From positions 1 to 19,318 of the forward strand of contig JANQKX010000052.1 of NCBI GenBank assembly GCA_028280915.1: a stretch of 19,318 nucleotides of DNA. The letters run 5' to 3'. The translations under genes were made by a program, and so were the position numbers. The notes beneath the pieces were generated by a model that did not search any database, was not told the DNA's origin, and worked only from the letters and a program-made list of their open reading frames with translations. Of the stretch, positions 7,738-15,191 are shown piece after piece. The stretch's first letter is position 1; each line of letters begins with the position of its first letter. The DNA comes from Kiloniellaceae bacterium (lineage in GTDB: Bacteria > Pseudomonadota > Alphaproteobacteria > Kiloniellales > Kiloniellaceae).

Positions 7738-8622
7738 TCACTCTTCGTCCAAGGTTGATTTATAGTGGGCCGCACCCTGACCGCGCGGGGCCCGTTTGCC
7801 CCGGTGTTCCCAGTCCCCGCCCATGGCGGTGGAGATCACCTCTTCCGTTTCAGTGGGCTGGGCGCCCACATCGTCGCGGATGGGGGCCGGGCCTTCCACG
7901 ATCTTATTGGACAGCTTTCCGAGGCCCTCGACCTCCACCTCCACCAGATCCCCGGGATAGACCGGTCGGCTGTTGGCCGGCGTCCCGGACAGCAACACAT
8001 CGCCAGGCACCAGGGTGATGTTGCGGGCGATATCGGCGACCAGGTAGTGCATGTCCCACTCCATCTCGTCCGTATTGCCGTCCTGCCGCACCTCGCCATT
8101 CACATAGGTCTTGATGGACTTGCCGCGGAAGTCCCAGCCGGTCACCAGGGCCGGGCCGATGGGGCAGAGGGTGTCCGAGCCCTTGACCCGCAGCATGGAG
8201 CCGGCGTCCGTATCGCGGAAGTCGTGCAGGCCGTAATCGTTGGCGACGGCATAACCGAGGATGTAGTCGTCGGCCTCCGCCGGGCTGACGTTACGGCAGT
8301 GCTTGCCGATGACGATGGCAATCTCGCCCTCGTAGTTCAGCCATTTACAGCGCTGGGGCCGCACCACGTCACCGTTGTGGCTGTTCAAAGCGGTCAGGGG
8401 CTTGTGGAAATAGGTCGGCGCCGGCGGCAGGCGGGTCATGAATTCATCCACCCGGCTTTTGTAGTTCAAATGCACGCAGACAATCTTTTGCGGATCGACC
8501 GGCGGCAGATGGACCGCATCGGAAATGGCCACTTGCCGGCCATCACGGCACGACAACATATCCCCGTCCCGTTCCACCAGAACCGGGTAGCCGTCGAGCA
8601 AGATTTTCCGATACTCCGTCAT
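7738..8622 (-). CDS. fumarylacetoacetate hydrolase family protein (HpaG-like decarboxylase/isomerase)
   Basis: The 294-residue protein contains a single FAH domain. Metal ligands of the family are present: E98 and E100 in NYEGEIAIVIGK and D129 in VANDYGLHDFR. The block MLRVKGSD, then GPALVTGWD, VNGEVRQDGNT, the MEWDMHYLVADIARNITLVPGD segment and LLSGTPANS resemble 5-oxopent-3-ene-1,2,5-tricarboxylate decarboxylase / 2-hydroxyhepta-2,4-diene-dioate isomerase (HpaG) of the homoprotocatechuate pathway more than true fumarylacetoacetase. E. coli HpaG is a two-domain fusion; this one has a single domain. About 45 residues after the normal end (VEGPAPI) form a polar extension rich in charge. The ATG at 8622 follows AAGGAAA. 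The gene diverges from the ADC-superfamily gene; HpaD- and HpaE-like genes nearby support a ring-cleavage role. Acylpyruvate hydrolase is the main alternative. Confidence 0.87.
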   Translation of the reverse strand: MTEYRKILLDGYPVLVERDGDMLSCRDGRQVAISDAVHLPPVDPQKIVCVHLNYKSRVDEFMTRLPPAPTYFHKPLTALNSHNGDVVRPQRCKWLNYEGEIAIVIGKHCRNVSPAEADDYILGYAVANDYGLHDFRDTDAGSMLRVKGSDTLCPIGPALVTGWDFRGKSIKTYVNGEVRQDGNTDEMEWDMHYLVADIARNITLVPGDVLLSGTPANSRPVYPGDLVEVEVEGLGKLSNKIVEGPAPIRDDVGAQPTETEEVISTAMGGDWEHRGKRAPRGQGAAHYKSTLDEE

Positions 8623-8915
8623 GGCGATTTTCCTTTCTTTGGTCCTGCCCTTTTGGCCCTGCCCTGTGGTCCTACACCTGGGGCGCCCACCTCGGGCGCA
8701 GGGGTGCCAGCCACTTTACCGTGAGGCGCCAGTATGGGGATTTTCCGGCCTTGAGCTTAGCATTATCGGACATTAAGGCCGCTTGCCGGCCGCCGGGACC
8801 GGTCAACAATAGACGCCCGAAATCTTGGCGGATATCTTGGCCACACCTGATTAAGGCCTTACGGCCCGACACCAGCACACCACGAAACATCCACACTTCA
8901 CGGAAAAGGACGGTC
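8623..8915. promoter_or_regulatory. divergent promoter region between FAH-family and ADC-superfamily genes
   Basis: This 293-base region must contain promoters for both divergent genes. It holds a GC hairpin (GCGCCC 8683-8688, GGGCGC 8694-8699), a perfect palindrome TAAGGCCTTA at 8852-8861 and a second copy of ATTAAGGCC at 8772-8780, 78 bases from the copy at 8850-8858. The repeated element could be a regulator site. An in-frame upstream extension of the ADC reading frame (to 8721) runs through this region but has no family resemblance. Confidence 0.4.
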
Positions 8916-9707
8916 ATGAAAGGCTTCATTTTTCCCCGATCGAGTGAAGGCCGCGCCTCCATTCTGCCCAGCCCGCCTTGGCACTACTCCGGCACCCTCT
9001 TGACATTCGAATACCGAACCGACGTAGACGCCGTCAGAGCGGTGCTGCCCGCCAACATCGAATTGGCCGACGACGATCCCGGCGCCGTCGCCCTTATCTG
9101 GGCCGAATGGCAAAGCTGTGGCGACACCTTCGATGAACTCTGGGACCCCATGCGGGCACAGTATAAAGAGGCCTTCGTAGTGGTACGCTGCAAGCACGAA
9201 GGAGTCACTTACTCCCGCTGCGTCTACATTTGGGTCGACAAGGACTATGCCATCCTGCGCGGCTATCTCCAGGGCTATCCCAAGCGGATGGGGTCCATCT
9301 ATTGCACCTGGCCGGCCCGGGTTGGCAAGGCCGGCGCCAAACTAGCGCCGGGCGGAAAATTCGGGGCCACCTTGGCCTCCAACGACCGCCGCCTGGCCGA
9401 GGGGCGCATGACCATCACCGATGTGAGCGACCACAACGGCTTTGTGAACGGCCACCCCATGCTGCACAACCGGATCATGCCGGCGGTGGAGATCAACGGC
9501 GAAGACGCCCTCAACGAGCTGGTCGCCGTGACCGGTTACGATGTGGATATCGGTCAAACCTTCAAGGGAGATTTTGACCTCACCCTCCATGAATCTCCTT
9601 GCGAGGAATTGCACTTGCTGCCCATCCGCGAAAAGATTTCCGCCTATTGGCGCGAGATCGGCGTGTCCTGGAAGGAAGGCCGCACCGTCGAACGGCACAA
9701 TCTCTGA
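8916..9707 (+). CDS. acetoacetate decarboxylase superfamily enzyme
   Basis: The product has 263 residues from the ATG at 8916, with AAGGA five bases upstream. Starting further upstream would add a region without homology. The motif GYLQGYPKRMGSIYC contains K123, the Schiff-base lysine position of acetoacetate decarboxylase; the second lysine of the classical KK pair is R124. Supporting blocks are the N-terminal PWHYSGTLLTFEYRTD and VRAVLPANIEL, and the conserved length. The superfamily includes acetoacetate decarboxylase and enzymes that use the same lysine for aldol/dehydration or decarboxylation of other oxo acids. The surrounding ring-cleavage genes make a beta-keto or oxo-acid intermediate of that pathway more likely than acetoacetate (inference). 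It is transcribed alone, divergent from the FAH gene, and ends in a strong terminator. Confidence 0.85.
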   Translation: MKGFIFPRSSEGRASILPSPPWHYSGTLLTFEYRTDVDAVRAVLPANIELADDDPGAVALIWAEWQSCGDTFDELWDPMRAQYKEAFVVVRCKHEGVTYSRCVYIWVDKDYAILRGYLQGYPKRMGSIYCTWPARVGKAGAKLAPGGKFGATLASNDRRLAEGRMTITDVSDHNGFVNGHPMLHNRIMPAVEINGEDALNELVAVTGYDVDIGQTFKGDFDLTLHESPCEELHLLPIREKISAYWREIGVSWKEGRTVERHNL

Positions 9708-9723
9708 CTTTCCTAAAGACCAC

Positions 9724-9763
9724 AAAAAAGGCCGGGCCACCCTTCGTGTCCCGGCCTTTTTTT
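9724..9763 (+). terminator. bidirectional intrinsic terminator
   Basis: The stem AAAAAAGGCCGGG (9724-9736) pairs with CCCGGCC plus T run (9750-9762) around a 13-base loop, followed by further T. The A tract on the left gives a T tract on the minus strand, so it can end both the ADC-superfamily gene and the converging semialdehyde dehydrogenase operon that stops at 9777. Confidence 0.92.
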
Positions 9764-9776
9764 ACCTTTTCGGAAT

Positions 9777-11240
9777 TTAGCTGACCGATCCTTCAAAGAT
9801 TTGCAAGGTCTTTAGATCGGCGTGGAAGTCCAGGGCGTAATCGCCCCCTTCCCGGCCGATGCCGCTTTCGCCGATCCCGCCGAAGGGCGCGCTGAGGTCG
9901 CGGATCAGGAAACAGTTCACCCAGACCACCCCGGACCGCACGGCGCGGCCCACCCGTTCGGCCCGCTCGGCCGAGGAGGTGTAGATGATGCCGGACAGGC
10001 CGTACATGGTGCTGTTGGCCAGGGCCACCGCCTCTTCTTCCGTATCAAAGCCCTGCAAGGTGAGAACTGGGCCGAACACTTCATGCTGGACGATTTCGGA
10101 GTCATTGCTCTTGGGCCGGATGAGGGTCGGCTCGTACCACAGGCCGCCTTCCTTGTGGACTTTCCCGCCGCGCAGGATCTCGTCCCCGTTGGTCCGCGCC
10201 CGGTCCACGAAAGCGGCGACCCGCGCCAAGTGGTCAGGATGGATCAAGGCCGTCATGGTGGTGCCCGCCTCCCGACTGTCCCCCATGACATGGCCATCGG
10301 TATGGGCGTGGAACTTCTCCAAAAAGGCGTCCATGACCGAATTCTGAACCAAGAGGCGGGTGCCGGCCAAACAGACCTGGCCGGAATCGTCGAACTGTCC
10401 GGCGGCCTTTTTGGCCGCCGCCTCAATGTCGCAATCCTCGAACACCATGAAGGGACCCTTGCCGCCCAACTCGGCGGTAAAGGGCACGATGTTTTCCGCC
10501 GCCGCGTGGCCGATCTTACGGGCCGTGGCCGGGGAGCCGGTGAAGCTGAGGCGCTTGACCCGCGGGTCGGACACCAGAGCCGACCCCAGGTCATGGCCGA
10601 AGCCTTGCACGATGTTAAAGGCGCCCTTGGGGAAGCCCGCCTCGTTAATGAAATCGGACAGCAGCGCCGCCGACAGGGGCGACCATTCCGCCGGCTTGAG
10701 GATCACCGTGTTGCCCGAGGCCAATGCCGGCGCCACCTTCCAGGTGGAGAGCATGAAAGGCGCGTTCCACGGCGTGATGATGACTGCCGGCCCGGCCGGC
10801 ATGCGGATCACCCGGTTTTGGGTGCCCTTGGACGACCAAACACGCTCTTCCGCCGCGACGATGATGTCGGCGTAGTTGCGGAAGTTGAGCGCCCCGCGCG
10901 GGACCAAACGCAGCTTCAAGCTTTCCAACAGCATGGCCATATCCAGGCATTCGACCGTGGCGATGGCATCCTTGTTGGCTTCGATCAGATCGGCCAGCCG
11001 GTTCAGGCAGGCCGCCCTTTCCCCCACCGAATAGGCGCTCCATTGGGGAAAGGCCTCGACCGCGGCGGAGACGGCGGCCTGGGCGGTGGCCGCCGTGCCC
11101 CGGGAGATGTCGGCAAGTTTCCAGCTCCAGTCCATGGGAGAGCGGGTTTCAAAGGTCGCCTCGGAGGCCACATGTTCGCCGCCGATAAAATGGCCGGTGG
11201 GCACGCTGATGCCTTCAATGGTTACACGCTCGGCTGCCAT
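9777..11240 (-). CDS. HpaE/XylG-like semialdehyde dehydrogenase (ALDH family)
   Basis: The predicted dehydrogenase has 487 residues. NAD(P)+-dependent aldehyde dehydrogenase residues are present: N159 in ITPWNAPF, K182 in LKPAEWSP, FTGSP (G235), E257 in ELGGKGPF, the catalytic C290 in DSGQVCLAGTR, and HEVFGPV. The C-terminal VNCFLIRDLSAPFGG and SGIGREGGDYALDFH blocks are characteristic of 5-carboxymethyl-2-hydroxymuconate semialdehyde and 2-hydroxymuconate semialdehyde dehydrogenases. These oxidise the product of extradiol ring cleavage to the dienoic diacid, which suits the LigB-type dioxygenase nearby. It starts at ATG 11240 with GGGAAG upstream. It is the last gene of the minus-strand operon P450 -> GS-like -> ALDH, 63 bases after the GS-like stop. 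Betaine-type or gamma-glutamyl aldehyde dehydrogenase is a less likely alternative. Confidence 0.88.
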   Translation of the reverse strand: MAAERVTIEGISVPTGHFIGGEHVASEATFETRSPMDWSWKLADISRGTAATAQAAVSAAVEAFPQWSAYSVGERAACLNRLADLIEANKDAIATVECLDMAMLLESLKLRLVPRGALNFRNYADIIVAAEERVWSSKGTQNRVIRMPAGPAVIITPWNAPFMLSTWKVAPALASGNTVILKPAEWSPLSAALLSDFINEAGFPKGAFNIVQGFGHDLGSALVSDPRVKRLSFTGSPATARKIGHAAAENIVPFTAELGGKGPFMVFEDCDIEAAAKKAAGQFDDSGQVCLAGTRLLVQNSVMDAFLEKFHAHTDGHVMGDSREAGTTMTALIHPDHLARVAAFVDRARTNGDEILRGGKVHKEGGLWYEPTLIRPKSNDSEIVQHEVFGPVLTLQGFDTEEEAVALANSTMYGLSGIIYTSSAERAERVGRAVRSGVVWVNCFLIRDLSAPFGGIGESGIGREGGDYALDFHADLKTLQIFEGSVS

Positions 11241-11303
11241 GAACTTCCCTTTCGTGACACTGGATTTTAGCTGTGAGTGACCTTTTTTGCGGAAGCAGAG
11301 GCC

Positions 11304-12593
11304 TTAGATGTAAGGCCCGTAGTAGGCGAACTCCCCATCGATATCCAAGCCCTTGGTCTTTTCGACCTCGGCCTCCTTGATGGCGACGAAATGATCCACC
11401 AGTTCCGCGCCCAACACCTCTTTCAGGACCGTGTCCGCCGCCAGGTCCTTCAGGGCGCCGGACAGGTCATCGGCCGTATGCCGCTTGGCTTCGGTGTTTT
11501 CGAAGCAATCCCCGGTCTCGGCCGGTTGCAGTTCATAGCCCTTGTCGACCCCCAGCTTGGCCGCGAGCAAAACCGCGGCCGCGGCGGTATAGGGATTGGC
11601 CGCGCAGTCGGCCATGCGATGCTCGATGCGGGTCGCGTTGTTCCGTTCGGCGGGCAAGCGCACGGTCACGCCCCGATGGTCATAGCCCCAATTAGCCCAA
11701 TAGCCGGACATGCTCGCCGGGGCGAGACGGCGGTAGGAATTGCTGATCGGGGCCAGCAGGCCCCCCAGGGATTCGTGGTGGGTCATGAGCCCCGCCACCG
11801 CCTTTTTCGTCAAATCGGCGAGCCCGTCCGCCGCTTTCGGATCATAGAGGGCGTTGTTGCCGTCCTGGTCGCTCAAGCTGAAATTGATGTGGAACCCGCT
11901 GCCGCCCATGGTGTCGTGGGGCTTGGGCATGAAGCTAAGCAACAGCCCCATTTCCGTCGCCACTTCCCGCGCCAAGAGACGCAACAAGAAGGCGTCATCC
12001 ATGGCATCCAAGGCGTCCCGGTAATGCAAGGTCATCTCGAACTGGCCGGCATCGAACTCACTGTTCATGGATTCGATGGGCAGACCCACGGCCTGCACCC
12101 GGTCCCAAACCCTTTCCAAAACACCGCCCGGATCGGCGCAAGGTCCGGTACCGTAGACATAAGATCCCGGCGAATCATAGGGCACCCACTTGCCGTCGTC
12201 GTCCCGGCGGAACACGTTGGCTTCGTATTCCACGCCGATCATGGGCTCCAAGCCCATTTCCCGCCATTCGTGTATGGCCCGCTTGAGCAGGCTGCGACCG
12301 CACAAGGGCAGAGGTTTACCCTCGAACTGCAGGTCGGCCAGGAGGATCTTGGTGTTGTCGTGCCAGGAATCCCGAAGATCGCCCGGATCAAAGACCAGTT
12401 CCATGTCCGGCAAGCCGGTTAAAAGGCCGCCGCCCGGCGCCGGAATGAGGTCCCGGTCGTAAGTCAGGGCGAAAACCCCCAAACAGGCCCGCGCCGATCC
12501 CGACGCGGCCATGTTCTGCGGCAGGTACTTACCCCGCGCGATATTGAGGTGATCCGCGAAGAGCACCCGAAATCGTTCCTGCGTTGACACCAT
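11304..12593 (-). CDS. glutamine synthetase-like gamma-glutamyl ligase (type III/GlnT-like)
   Basis: The 429-residue protein has the glutamine synthetase catalytic core. Metal-ligand positions are visible: E122 and E124 in GVEYEANVF, E179 and E186 in NSEFDAGQFEMTL, H235 in GSGFHINFSL, and E324 in TRIEHR. The glutamate-binding loop NSYRRLAPAS (N285) is also present. The family joins glutamate to ammonia or, in many paralogues (PuuA, GMA synthetase, IpuC, TdnQ/AtdA1), to an amine, giving a gamma-glutamylamide. Placement between a P450 and a ring-cleavage-type dehydrogenase, away from nitrogen regulation genes, points to a catabolic ligase using an amine substrate rather than housekeeping glutamine synthesis (inference). 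The ATG at 12593 is preceded by AAGGGAG. It lies 31 bases after the P450 stop, so the two are probably co-transcribed. Confidence 0.9.
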   Translation of the reverse strand: MVSTQERFRVLFADHLNIARGKYLPQNMAASGSARACLGVFALTYDRDLIPAPGGGLLTGLPDMELVFDPGDLRDSWHDNTKILLADLQFEGKPLPLCGRSLLKRAIHEWREMGLEPMIGVEYEANVFRRDDDGKWVPYDSPGSYVYGTGPCADPGGVLERVWDRVQAVGLPIESMNSEFDAGQFEMTLHYRDALDAMDDAFLLRLLAREVATEMGLLLSFMPKPHDTMGGSGFHINFSLSDQDGNNALYDPKAADGLADLTKKAVAGLMTHHESLGGLLAPISNSYRRLAPASMSGYWANWGYDHRGVTVRLPAERNNATRIEHRMADCAANPYTAAAAVLLAAKLGVDKGYELQPAETGDCFENTEAKRHTADDLSGALKDLAADTVLKEVLGAELVDHFVAIKEAEVEKTKGLDIDGEFAYYGPYI

Positions 12594-12624
12594 GATCTCC
12601 CTTCTTTGCCTCTAGCCTCTGCTC

Positions 12625-13938
12625 TTAGGCGCGTTTGATCCGCACCGGCAGATAGCGGATACCGCCAATGAAATTCGAACGCAAATACTTGTGTTCGCCC
12701 GACTGTTCCAGACCTTGGAGCATTTTAGTGATTTCCTGCATGACCACCTTCACCTCCAGCCGGGCGAGCCACATACCCAAACAGACATGGGGGCCGCCTT
12801 GGCCAAAGGCTACGTAACGGTTCGGCGAGCGGGTCAGGTCGATGGTGTAGGGATCGTCGATGGCGGTCTCGTCACGGTTGCCGGCGACAAACCACAAAAC
12901 CACCTTGTCCCCTTCCCGCACCTGCTTGCCGTGGAGCTCGAAATCCCGGGTTGCGGTGCGGCGGAAATGCATGGTGGGCGAGGCCCAGCGGACCAGTTCG
13001 TCCACGGCGGTTTCATAGATGCTGTCGTCCGCTTCCTTGAGCTGTTGAAACAGCTGGGGGAAGTTGGCAATCGCCTTGATGGACGACGCGATGGAATAAC
13101 GGGTCGTGTCGTTGCCGGCCGCGACCAAAAGGCAGAAGAAATTGCGGAAATCGGTTTCGGTCATGACCGTGCCGGTTTTGGTCGGCTGCAAGATCATGGA
13201 AAGAACGTTGTCGGTCTCGCCTTTTTCTTGCAGGTGCTTCAGGTGTTTTTTGGCGTAGTCAAACAGCTCCAGCCCGGCGGGGGAGCGGAAGGGCATGAGC
13301 CGGAATTCTTCCGTATCCACCTGGTCCACGACAAAATTCGTGTAGTTGGGATCCGTGTTGGCGATGAGTTCGTCGCCCTTGGCAACCAGCCATTCACCGT
13401 CGGAGTCCGGCACCCCGATAATCCGCGCCAGCATGCGCATGGGCAAGCGGCGGGCGATCGCGTCCACCGCGTCGAACTCGTCCGAGGCGAAGGCGGTTTC
13501 CAAAATCTCCGTCGCCAGTTCCCGAATGAGCCCCTCATAGTGAGCCACCACCGGCCGGGAAAAGGCCTTGTTGACCAGCGCGCGGGTCTGCCGATGTTCG
13601 GGCGGATCGGTCTCTTGGAAGGTCCGCCGGGCCAGGTATTCCTCCTCGCTTTGATCCTCCATGCGGATGCCGCGGGCCGAGCTGAGAAGGTCGAATTGTT
13701 TATTGTACGCGAGGATGTCCTCTAGGCGGGTGATGGACCAAAAGCCCTTGCTGCCGTCCGAGGAATCGCTCCAGGCCATGGGATCCTCCCGCCGCATACG
13801 TGCGAAGGTGGCGTGGGGCACCCCCTGGCTGAAGGCGTCATGACTGGACAGGTCGGCATGACAGTCTTGGCAATGGGTAAAATAATCCTGCATGGTTTTG
13901 GAATTTTGCGTTCCGCTCGCGGTATGGGTTGCTGTCAT
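12625..13938 (-). CDS. cytochrome P450 (soluble bacterial class)
   Basis: The protein has 437 residues and no membrane anchor. It shows the DPPEHRQTRALVNKAFS C-helix block (heme propionate contact), the I-helix oxygen-activation motif AAGNDTTR (D277, T278), the K-helix ExxR (E314, R317), and the heme-binding loop FGQGGPHVCLG with C386. That loop has the 11-residue form seen in CYP124/125/142-like proteins. Such enzymes hydroxylate or O-/N-demethylate substrates with electrons from a ferredoxin and reductase, neither of which is encoded here. It starts at ATG 13938; M16 (13893) is an alternative without a clear ribosome site. It leads the operon with the GS-like ligase and dehydrogenase, and diverges from the extradiol dioxygenase, suggesting that it prepares the aromatic substrate for ring cleavage (inference). 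Confidence 0.92.
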   Translation of the reverse strand: MTATHTASGTQNSKTMQDYFTHCQDCHADLSSHDAFSQGVPHATFARMRREDPMAWSDSSDGSKGFWSITRLEDILAYNKQFDLLSSARGIRMEDQSEEEYLARRTFQETDPPEHRQTRALVNKAFSRPVVAHYEGLIRELATEILETAFASDEFDAVDAIARRLPMRMLARIIGVPDSDGEWLVAKGDELIANTDPNYTNFVVDQVDTEEFRLMPFRSPAGLELFDYAKKHLKHLQEKGETDNVLSMILQPTKTGTVMTETDFRNFFCLLVAAGNDTTRYSIASSIKAIANFPQLFQQLKEADDSIYETAVDELVRWASPTMHFRRTATRDFELHGKQVREGDKVVLWFVAGNRDETAIDDPYTIDLTRSPNRYVAFGQGGPHVCLGMWLARLEVKVVMQEITKMLQGLEQSGEHKYLRSNFIGGIRYLPVRIKRA

Positions 13939-14238
13939 GTCTGCGCCCTATTCTTGACGGCCGTTTAAAGTGTTGGCGTTGGGTGGAGAGCCGTCGGACG
14001 ATTGGTTCCCCACCTTCGACTATGCCACGGCTGAACTATGGGAGTTTGCCGCCCCGACTACTTAGCAAAACCGGACAGTTTGGCGCCGCAACGCGGGATT
14101 GGAGACAACTTCGATGGACGGCCGTCGGATTTTTCCTATGCTGTCAGGAACAGGAAAGCGGGTCGGGTTGATCGCCGCCGAGGCGGCCCGTCTCTCGCTT
14201 TTCGATATCTGGACGCAACTTGAATGTGGGAGGCACAC
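13939..14238. promoter_or_regulatory. divergent control region between the P450 operon and the extradiol dioxygenase
   Basis: These 300 bases separate two divergently transcribed units and must hold both promoters. A perfect palindrome GACGGCCGTC lies at 14117-14126, with nine of its ten bases repeated at 13956-13964. GCCGTCGGA occurs at 13990-13998 and 14121-14129. A GCCGCC-ga-GGCGGC inverted repeat lies near 14174-14187. These are candidate operator sites, but the region is GC-rich and such repeats can arise by chance. Open frames inside it look non-coding. Confidence 0.4.
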
Positions 14239-15120
14239 ATGGGTGAAATCGTCGGCGTCGGCATCGTGGCCCACTCGCCAACCATCATGCTGCCGGACGA
14301 GATCCGACAGGGGCTGAACGAGGGCAAGGAAAGCACCCTTTATTCCGGCCTCTTCGACCTGAAGCGCGAGGTCATGGATGAGGTCAAGCCCGACACGGTG
14401 ATCGTGCTCGACACCCATTGGGGCACGATCGTGGAGTTTTTGGTGACATCCCATGTTCGCCGCACGGGCAAATATACCTCGGACGAGCTGCCCCGGGGCA
14501 TGTGCCAGGTTCCCTACGATCTGAAGGGGAACCCGGACCTGGCGGATAAGATATCGAAACTTTGTAGCGCCGGTGGCGTACGCACCTCGGCCAACGCGGA
14601 TCCCTACCTGCCCATTCATTATCCCACGGTCAACCTGTCCCACTTTTTGCGGGATCCGGCGCGGGATGAAGAATGGCTGTCCATTTCGGTCTGTCAAACC
14701 GCCGACCCGGACGACTGTTTTCGCCTGGGTGCCGGCATCAAGGACGCCATCGAGCAAAGCGACCGGCGGGTCGTGATCATGGCGTCGGGCGCCTTCAGTC
14801 ATACCTTCTGGCCCCTCAAGGAATTGGTAAAACACGAAGCGGCCGACCCCATCCACATCCGCTCCCCCGAGCACCGGGCGGCGGACGAAAAGCGGATCGC
14901 CTGGATGCTGGAGGGCAACCACCGCGCGGTCCTTGAGGCCATGCCTGAATTTTACCCCTTCAAGCCGGAGGCCGGCTTTCAGCACTACCTGATCATGATG
15001 GGGGCGATCGGTAAGGAAGACTGCACCGCCAAGGGCCGCCAATACAGCGACTACGAGAATTCCACCGGCACGGGCCAAGTCCACATCTGGTTCGACCGCC
15101 CCGAGGCCGGTTGGGCTTAG
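14239..15120 (+). CDS. LigB-type extradiol ring-cleavage dioxygenase (3,4-dihydroxyphenylacetate 2,3-dioxygenase-like)
   Basis: The enzyme has 293 residues from the ATG at 14239, chosen because GGGAGG lies five bases upstream; the in-frame ATG at 14224 would overlap that site. Fe(II) ligand positions of the LigB/type II extradiol family are visible: H12 in VAHSPTIM, H60 in VLDTHWG and E244 in KPEAGFQHY, with the likely acid/base H188 in SGAFSHTF. Blocks YTSDELPRGM, DLKGNPDLADK and SGTGQV match HpaD/HpcB, which open homoprotocatechuate to 5-carboxymethyl-2-hydroxymuconate semialdehyde. The catechol used here could differ, for example an aminophenol or a substituted catechol. It is divergent from the P450 operon and followed by tctBA on the same strand (71-base gap), suggesting co-expression of substrate uptake and ring cleavage. 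Confidence 0.87.
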   Translation: MGEIVGVGIVAHSPTIMLPDEIRQGLNEGKESTLYSGLFDLKREVMDEVKPDTVIVLDTHWGTIVEFLVTSHVRRTGKYTSDELPRGMCQVPYDLKGNPDLADKISKLCSAGGVRTSANADPYLPIHYPTVNLSHFLRDPARDEEWLSISVCQTADPDDCFRLGAGIKDAIEQSDRRVVIMASGAFSHTFWPLKELVKHEAADPIHIRSPEHRAADEKRIAWMLEGNHRAVLEAMPEFYPFKPEAGFQHYLIMMGAIGKEDCTAKGRQYSDYENSTGTGQVHIWFDRPEAGWA

Positions 15121-15191
15121 GGAGCCCGGCAGACCAAAAACAAAACAAAAAAAGACAAAAAAACTGAGAGGCTTATGAGGGAGGTCTAGAG
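15121..15191 (+). other. A-rich gap between the dioxygenase and tctB
   Basis: The 71-base gap contains long A tracts (about 15135-15163), unlike the GC-rich surroundings. It ends in GAGGGAGG, a strong ribosome-binding site seven bases before the GTG of tctB. There is no hairpin that would terminate the dioxygenase transcript, so read-through into tctBA is likely. The A tracts could act as a translational enhancer or a spacer. Confidence 0.4.

Noticed and set aside
8721..8915. Upstream extension of the ADC-superfamily reading frame
   Set aside because: The added 65 residues have no family resemblance, and a good ribosome-binding site precedes the ATG at 8916.
9822..11270. Very long plus-strand open frame (482 codons) antisense to the semialdehyde dehydrogenase
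   Set aside because: The minus strand has all ALDH motifs; the plus frame is a low-complexity shadow caused by high GC at third positions.
11304..12593. Housekeeping glutamine synthetase GlnA
   Set aside because: The GS-like gene sits in a P450/dehydrogenase operon without glnB and resembles the type III/GlnT-PuuA group in its NSYRRLAPAS region, so a catabolic ligase is preferred.
14062..15084. Minus-strand open frame of 340 codons opposite the extradiol dioxygenase
   Set aside because: It is antisense to a gene with intact metal ligands and family blocks, with no recognisable domain itself.
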